This document shows, piece by piece, positions 60,000 through 64,000 of a stretch of DNA of 64,000 bases. The stretch spans positions 25,202 to 89,201 of the forward strand of contig NZ_JAHHQJ010000012.1 of assembly GCF_020026455.1 (NCBI RefSeq), given 5' to 3'. The DNA is from Alistipes sp. Its GTDB lineage: Bacteria > Bacteroidota > Bacteroidia > Bacteroidales > Rikenellaceae. The notes under the pieces are model-generated. The model was given only the letters and a program-made list of their open reading frames with translations, made no database searches and had not been told where the DNA came from. The position numbers and the translations under genes were made by a program. Position 1 is the first letter of the stretch, and the number at the start of each line of letters is the position of its first letter.

Positions 60000-61379
60000 A
60001 TGTACGACCTGATGATTTACAGCCTGAAAGTCGGCGTCTGCCTGGCCGTCTTCTACCTCTTTTTCAAATTGCTGTTGAGCCGTGAGACCTTCCACCGCCT
60101 CAACCGGATCGTGGTCCTGGGGGCGATGTGCCTCTCGTTTGTGCTGCCGCTGTGCGTGATCACGGTCTACCGTGAAATTCCCGTCCTGCCGGAAATTCCG
60201 GGCGGGGAGGCCGCTGCGGCGGCTGTGGACGATCCGCTTTCCGGATCGGCTCCGTGGAGAATGATCGCCGGGACGGTCTTTTTGATCGGGGCGGTCGCCA
60301 CACTGCTGTGGACGCTTTGCTCGTTCATCGGAGTCCTGCGCCTGATCCGCGGCGGACGCCGCGAGCGGCTGGCCGACGGGGCCGTGCTGGTGCACACGGA
60401 ACAGCCCGTGACGCCTTTCAGCTGGGGACGCTATATCGTGATGTCCGGGAGGGATCTGGCGGAAAACGGCGAGGTGATTCTGCTCCACGAACGGGCGCAC
60501 CTGCGGCTGCGTCATTCGCTCGATCTGGTCGTGACCGACGTTGCGGGCTGCCTGCAATGGTTCAACCCCGCGATGTGGCTGCTGCGTCGCGAACTGCGGG
60601 CCATCCACGAATACGAGGCCGACGAGGCGGTGCTCGACAGCGGTGTCGACGCCCGGAGCTACCAGATGTTGTTGCTAAAAAAAGCTGTTGGCGGGAGGTG
60701 GTGCTCAATTGCCAACAGCTTCAGTCACAGTAAACTTAAAAACCGTATTACCATGATGTTACGTAAAAAATCGTCGCGGTGGGCTGGAGCCAGGGTGCTT
60801 CTGCTCCTGCCGCTCACGGCCGTTGCCCTGGGGGCTTTCGCCCAAACCGCCTATGTCTTTCCGGAGGACAAAGGTACAAAAGAAAACACGACTCTCCGAA
60901 TCCGAAGTCAAAAATCCACGCCGGATTTGAAGGAAAGAGTCTTGATTCTGGTCGATGGTCGGGAGGTGATGACACTCGACAGCCTCGACGCCAGCGACAT
61001 CAAGTCGATCACCGTGCTCAAGGATTCGACGGCCGTGGCCGCTTACGGCGACAAGGGCAAGGACGGAGTGATTCTGGTAACGCTCAAAAAGACCGGAGAA
61101 CCGGACGAGGTGGTACCGGTTGCCGATCTGAAAGGCAAAGCCGTAAAGATCACCCGGGCGGGGCTCGAATCGGGTTCCTGGGGGCAGGTTGCGCAGAAGG
61201 GCGGATTTTCCGACGGCGTACTGCTCTGTATCGACGGTCGGGAGGCCTCGAAGGAGGAGGTTGAAAGCCTTCCGGCCGAGCGCATTAGACAGATGGAGGT
61301 CTATAAGGGAGAGGAGGCCGTGAAGCGTTACGGCGAGAAGGGGCGTAATGGCGTGGTCGAGATTCATACCCACCGGTAA
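60000..61379 (+). CDS. M56 (BlaR1-like) peptidase with two SusC plug-like C-terminal repeats
   Basis: Membrane metalloprotease that presumably inactivates the BlaI-type repressor encoded just upstream. The 459 residues have four hydrophobic helices (about 8-28, 38-56, 87-112, 265-283). The zinc motif H163-E164-R-A-H167 (LLHERAHLRLRHSLD) is intact, with a third ligand candidate in IHEYEAD (204-206). There is no penicillin-binding sensor domain. Instead the outer C-terminal part has two similar segments (about 315-363 and 405-457). Each has a DGRE turn, a V(L/Y)K(D/G) strand, YG(D/E)KG and a GV(I/V)xx ending, like the plug of SusC/RagA proteins. Confidence 0.88.
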   Translation: MYDLMIYSLKVGVCLAVFYLFFKLLLSRETFHRLNRIVVLGAMCLSFVLPLCVITVYREIPVLPEIPGGEAAAAAVDDPLSGSAPWRMIAGTVFLIGAVATLLWTLCSFIGVLRLIRGGRRERLADGAVLVHTEQPVTPFSWGRYIVMSGRDLAENGEVILLHERAHLRLRHSLDLVVTDVAGCLQWFNPAMWLLRRELRAIHEYEADEAVLDSGVDARSYQMLLLKKAVGGRWCSIANSFSHSKLKNRITMMLRKKSSRWAGARVLLLLPLTAVALGAFAQTAYVFPEDKGTKENTTLRIRSQKSTPDLKERVLILVDGREVMTLDSLDASDIKSITVLKDSTAVAAYGDKGKDGVILVTLKKTGEPDEVVPVADLKGKAVKITRAGLESGSWGQVAQKGGFSDGVLLCIDGREASKEEVESLPAERIRQMEVYKGEEAVKRYGEKGRNGVVEIHTHR

Positions 61380-61408
61380 CGGCCGCAAGCCGTTGAAAAG
61401 TACGCGGA

Positions 61409-61441
61409 AGCGGGGGATTCGTTGCAATCCTCCGCTTTTTT
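61409..61441. terminator. Terminator after M56 gene
   Basis: Arms AGCGGGGGATT and AATCCTCCGCT, followed by six T on the plus strand. It also lies 11 bp after the end of the convergent Omp85-like gene. Confidence 0.75.
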
Positions 61442-61451
61442 GCAGGTGTCC

Positions 61452-63293
61452 CTATTTGAATTCGACAATCTCGGGCCGTGTCGGCCGATAGCGGTACTGC
61501 TCCATGCGTGTCGGGTTCGAAAGGCGGAAGTATTCGCTCTCGACCAGTCCGCGCTTGCCGAAGGCCACGCCCAGCTGGATTTGGATCGTGTTGAACACCA
61601 GCCGTTCGTTTCGCAGCCGCACGCCCAGTCCGAACGAGGTGAAGAAGTCGTTTTTGAAGATATTGGGCGAATAGCCGATCAGCCCGAAGTCGGCGAACCC
61701 GAAGACGGCGATGCGAAATCCCAGCGGCTGATAGGGGGTGAATATCACCGTCTCGGTGTTGAGAATCATGCGGTTGGTACCGGTGATGTACTCCTTGAGG
61801 GCCTGCAGCCCGTCGGTGCGCGTGAAGCGGATGCTCTCGTTGTTGCCCGTCGTACGGTTCCAGCCCTGGGTGTAGTTGAAGGCGAGGAACTGACGGATGC
61901 GGCTGCGTCTGAACAGAAAAAGGTTGGAGAACCACCGCAGGTCGACATCGACGGCGCTGCGCTGCCACATGCCGTTTTCGAGGTCTATGTAGCTGCCGAG
62001 CGTGAATCCGCCCATGATGTAGCCCATTGCGCGGAATCCGCCCGTTTCGTAGCTTGTGCCGAGGTAGAGGGCGTCGTTGAATTCGCCCCACGAATAGCCG
62101 GTCGTCACTTCGGCCTTGTAGCCCGTCGCCAGGTACTCGCGCGTACCGAATCCATAGATCATGTTGGCCGCGTAGAATTTTTCGCGGTAGAGACCTCCGC
62201 CGACCAGCAGGGCGTCCTGATCGTGCAGTGCGGGGTTGTGGTCCGGGGCCACGAGGGGCCTGCGGCTCACACGCCGGTAGTTGTAGCGCCCCGAGAGATA
62301 GACGCTCGACTTGATCCCGTGCAGGTAGTGCGAGTAGCCGCCCCAGACGTCGAGGTTGCGCTCCTTGACCAGCAGTGACGTGTCCTGTTCGATCATGTAG
62401 TGCTTGGCTTTGACGTCGCTGTACGTGAGGCCTATCTCGTAGTCGGTCGGTTGGAGGAATTCCTTGCGCATGCCGAGGTTGAGCGTCGAGTTGTAGAAGT
62501 CGCGGCCGCCGCCGATCTCCGCGGTGTAGAAGGTCCCGAGCAGGTTGGGGATCTCGTATTCGACCATGTTGCCGCCGTAGGAGAAGTCCTTGCGGCTGAA
62601 GTTGGTCATGAATTTGAGCTTGTTGCCCGACCCCAGGATGTTGGCGTCGGAAAGTCCCACCATCGTCCGTCCCCCGGAATGCCATCCTCCGTCGACGGAG
62701 ATGGTCCAGCTGTCGTGCGTGGTGATCAGGAGGTTCACGCGTGTCGAGTCCACCGAGTCGGGGAGTATCGCGACGTCGATGTCCGAGATGTAGCCGCGCG
62801 AGAGAATCAGCTGTTTGGTGCGCACGACGAGCTGCGGGTCGAGCTTGTCGCCCGAGCGGAACAGCAGGTCGCGCCGGATGACGCGGTCGCGCGTGAGCAT
62901 GTGGGTTTTGTTGGCCATGCGCTCGAGGCGGTTGCGCGAGGGGTCGAAAATCTGCCGGCGTTCGATGGCGATGTCGCCGATGGTTTTTCCGGCATAGGGC
63001 TCCAGGAGACGGCTCTCGTCGGTCACGCGTCCGTTCATCGTGGTGTCGAGCACGGGTTTTACGAAGAGCATCCGGTAGAGCATGCGTGGCACGGTGCGCC
63101 GGCTGGTTTTCGACTGGATGCTGTCGTAGAGACGCTGGGTGCGTGCCGTTGCATCGGGATTTGCCACGCGGGCGCTGTCGGGCATGAACCGGCCGGGAGC
63201 ATGCGTGCCGGGACCTGCGGCACGGACCGAAAAGGCCGCTGCCACCCCGATCAGAATCAGGGTCAGGTGGAATATGCGGAGCCGGGAGAACAT
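61452..63293 (-). CDS. Omp85/BamA-superfamily-like outer-membrane protein
   Basis: A 613-residue exported protein. The start at 63293 (MFSRLRIFHLTLILIGVAAAFSVRA, signal peptide) is preferred over an upstream in-frame start at 63323, because a perfect -7 element (TATCTTTG, minus strand, 63299-63306) lies between them. The N-terminal part has a POTRA-like unit (IERRQIFDPSRNRL, VIRRDLLFRSGDKLDPQLVVRTKQLILSRGYISDIDVAI). The rest is barrel strands (WTISVDGGWHSGGRTMVGLSDANILGSG) with an aromatic-rich C-terminal region. The exact role in assembly or lipid transport is unknown. Confidence 0.78.
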   Translation of the reverse strand: MFSRLRIFHLTLILIGVAAAFSVRAAGPGTHAPGRFMPDSARVANPDATARTQRLYDSIQSKTSRRTVPRMLYRMLFVKPVLDTTMNGRVTDESRLLEPYAGKTIGDIAIERRQIFDPSRNRLERMANKTHMLTRDRVIRRDLLFRSGDKLDPQLVVRTKQLILSRGYISDIDVAILPDSVDSTRVNLLITTHDSWTISVDGGWHSGGRTMVGLSDANILGSGNKLKFMTNFSRKDFSYGGNMVEYEIPNLLGTFYTAEIGGGRDFYNSTLNLGMRKEFLQPTDYEIGLTYSDVKAKHYMIEQDTSLLVKERNLDVWGGYSHYLHGIKSSVYLSGRYNYRRVSRRPLVAPDHNPALHDQDALLVGGGLYREKFYAANMIYGFGTREYLATGYKAEVTTGYSWGEFNDALYLGTSYETGGFRAMGYIMGGFTLGSYIDLENGMWQRSAVDVDLRWFSNLFLFRRSRIRQFLAFNYTQGWNRTTGNNESIRFTRTDGLQALKEYITGTNRMILNTETVIFTPYQPLGFRIAVFGFADFGLIGYSPNIFKNDFFTSFGLGVRLRNERLVFNTIQIQLGVAFGKRGLVESEYFRLSNPTRMEQYRYRPTRPEIVEFK

Positions 63294-63298
63294 TGTGT

Positions 63299-63306
63299 CA
63301 AAGATA
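63299..63306 (-). promoter_or_regulatory. -7 element abutting the Omp85-like start
   Basis: Minus-strand TATCTTTG, perfect -7 match, ending 5 bp before the ATG, which implies a leaderless or near-leaderless mRNA. Confidence 0.5.
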
Positions 63307-63433
63307 ACGGATTTTTTCGGCAAAAAGTGCGATGCTGGGGTCTAAATTGGGGATTCGATTCCCTCGGGCTCCGATTATCGACTCTCGGCGGTGCCTGTAG
63401 TTTCGCGCAGGACGCAGAATCGCTCCCTTGCGC

Positions 63434-64000
63434 GGAGCAGCGGAGTGCTCCACCCGCCCCGCCCGGAGCAGCGGAGTGCTTCATCTGCTCCGCTCGAAGA
63501 GCCATGCGCTCCATTCGCCCCGTCCGGAGGAGTGGAGCGCTCCACCCGCTCTGCTCGAAGAGCCGTTCGCCCGTCCGTCCCTCCCGGAGCAGCGGAGTGC
63601 TTCATCTGCTCCGCTCGAAGAGCCATGCGCTCCATTCGCCCCGTCCGGAGGAGTGGAGCGCTCCACCCGCTCTGCTCGAAGAGCCGTTCGCCCGTCCGTC
63701 CCTCCCGGAGCAGCGGAGTGCTTCATCTGCTCCGCTCGAAGAGCCATGCGCTCCATTCGCCCCGTCCGGAGGAGTGGAGCGCTCCACCCGCTCTGCTCGA
63801 AGAGCCGTTCGCCCGTCCGTCCCTCCCGGAGCAGCGGAGTGCTTCATCTGCTCCGCTCGAAGAGCCATGCGCTCCATTCGCCCCGTCCGGAGGAGTGGAG
63901 CGCTCCACCCGCTCTGCTCGAAGAGCCGTTCGCCCGTCCGTCCCTCCCGGAGCAGCGGAGTGCTTCATCTGCTCCGCTCGAAGAGCCATGCGCTCCATTC
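63434..64000. repeat. Tandem array of 121-bp repeats, at least 4.4 units
   Basis: Identical-looking units start at 63465, 63586, 63707, 63828 and 63949 (period exactly 121); the last is cut by the window edge. A partial unit lies at 63434-63464. Each unit is made of two related halves of 61 and 60 bp that share GGAGNAGNGGAG and CGAAGAGCC. Internal symmetry includes GGAGCAG...CTGCTCC and the palindrome GTGGAGCGCTCCAC. Because 121 is not a multiple of 3, every frame is interrupted, so the array does not encode a repeat protein. Confidence 0.95.

Noticed and set aside
63481..63998. Repeated 91-codon frames in the terminal array
   Set aside because: They recur only because the 121-bp unit repeats. 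Each frame is broken by the period and has biased composition with no domain.
63434..64000. CRISPR array
   Set aside because: The repeats are directly abutting 121-bp units made of two related halves, with no unique spacers and no cas genes nearby.

Overview
This 64 kb chromosomal window comes from a Bacteroidales bacterium. A GC-rich member of the Rikenellaceae such as Alistipes fits best, but that genus is an inference. The support is: SusC/SusD-type outer-membrane genes, FimA/Mfa1-type (type V) fimbrial genes, a Wolinella/Bacteroides-like three-gene fumarate reductase, GlnN-type glutamine synthetase, a two-subunit methylmalonyl-CoA mutase, and many copies of the Bacteroidota promoter pattern TTTG-N19/20-TAnnTTTG with little use of Shine-Dalgarno sites. 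I see no prophage, insertion sequence, CRISPR array or rRNA. One tRNA gene is present.

Layout. 0.4-5.7 kb: a secreted DUF6259-like putative glycosidase, DsbD and a family 2 glycosyltransferase. 5.8-7.8 kb: pfkA and a PfkB-family sugar/nucleoside kinase. 8-11.3 kb: a five-gene operon of PspC-domain membrane proteins, a PadR regulator and a DUF2807 adhesin-like protein. 11.5-15 kb: frdCAB (fumarate reductase/succinate dehydrogenase). 15.1-19.4 kb: 5-formyl-THF cyclo-ligase, a patatin-like phospholipase, and a DUF5723 outer-membrane protein with a lipoprotein. 19.5-21.5 kb: uvrC and tRNA-Leu(CAA). 21.7-42.4 kb: a 20 kb starch/maltodextrin locus. 42.8-50.2 kb: a type V fimbrial operon with an AraC regulator. 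50.9-54.9 kb: methylmalonyl-CoA mutase. 55.5-57.7 kb: glutamine synthetase III. 58-61.4 kb: ribosomal protein bS21, a helix-hairpin-helix protein and a BlaI/M56-peptidase pair. 61.4-63.3 kb: an Omp85-like protein. 63.4 kb to the end: an array of near-identical 121-bp tandem repeats running off the window.

The starch/maltodextrin locus is the functional centre. GH97 (SusB-like), SusC, SusD and SusE proteins capture and import oligosaccharides. Three consecutive GH13 lipoproteins degrade them. A GPH/MFS permease, a GH65 maltose phosphorylase and beta-phosphoglucomutase then form a phosphorolytic route from maltose to glucose 6-phosphate. No SusR-type regulator is present. Instead a LytS-type histidine kinase and a LytTR response regulator lie between the two operons. 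Upstream of both the permease/phosphorylase operon and susC I find phased 21-bp direct repeats with the core GNYGAACKK (reverse complement MMGTTCRNC), which resemble AlgR/LytTR boxes. This suggests one two-component system switches on both halves of the pathway, and it is the strongest new observation here.

Other points of interest are an M56 (BlaR1-like) peptidase whose C-terminus carries two copies of a SusC plug-like motif, a fimbrillin fused to a FISUMP-like C-terminal region, a structured leader before glutamine synthetase III, and an intergenic repeat family next to terminators.
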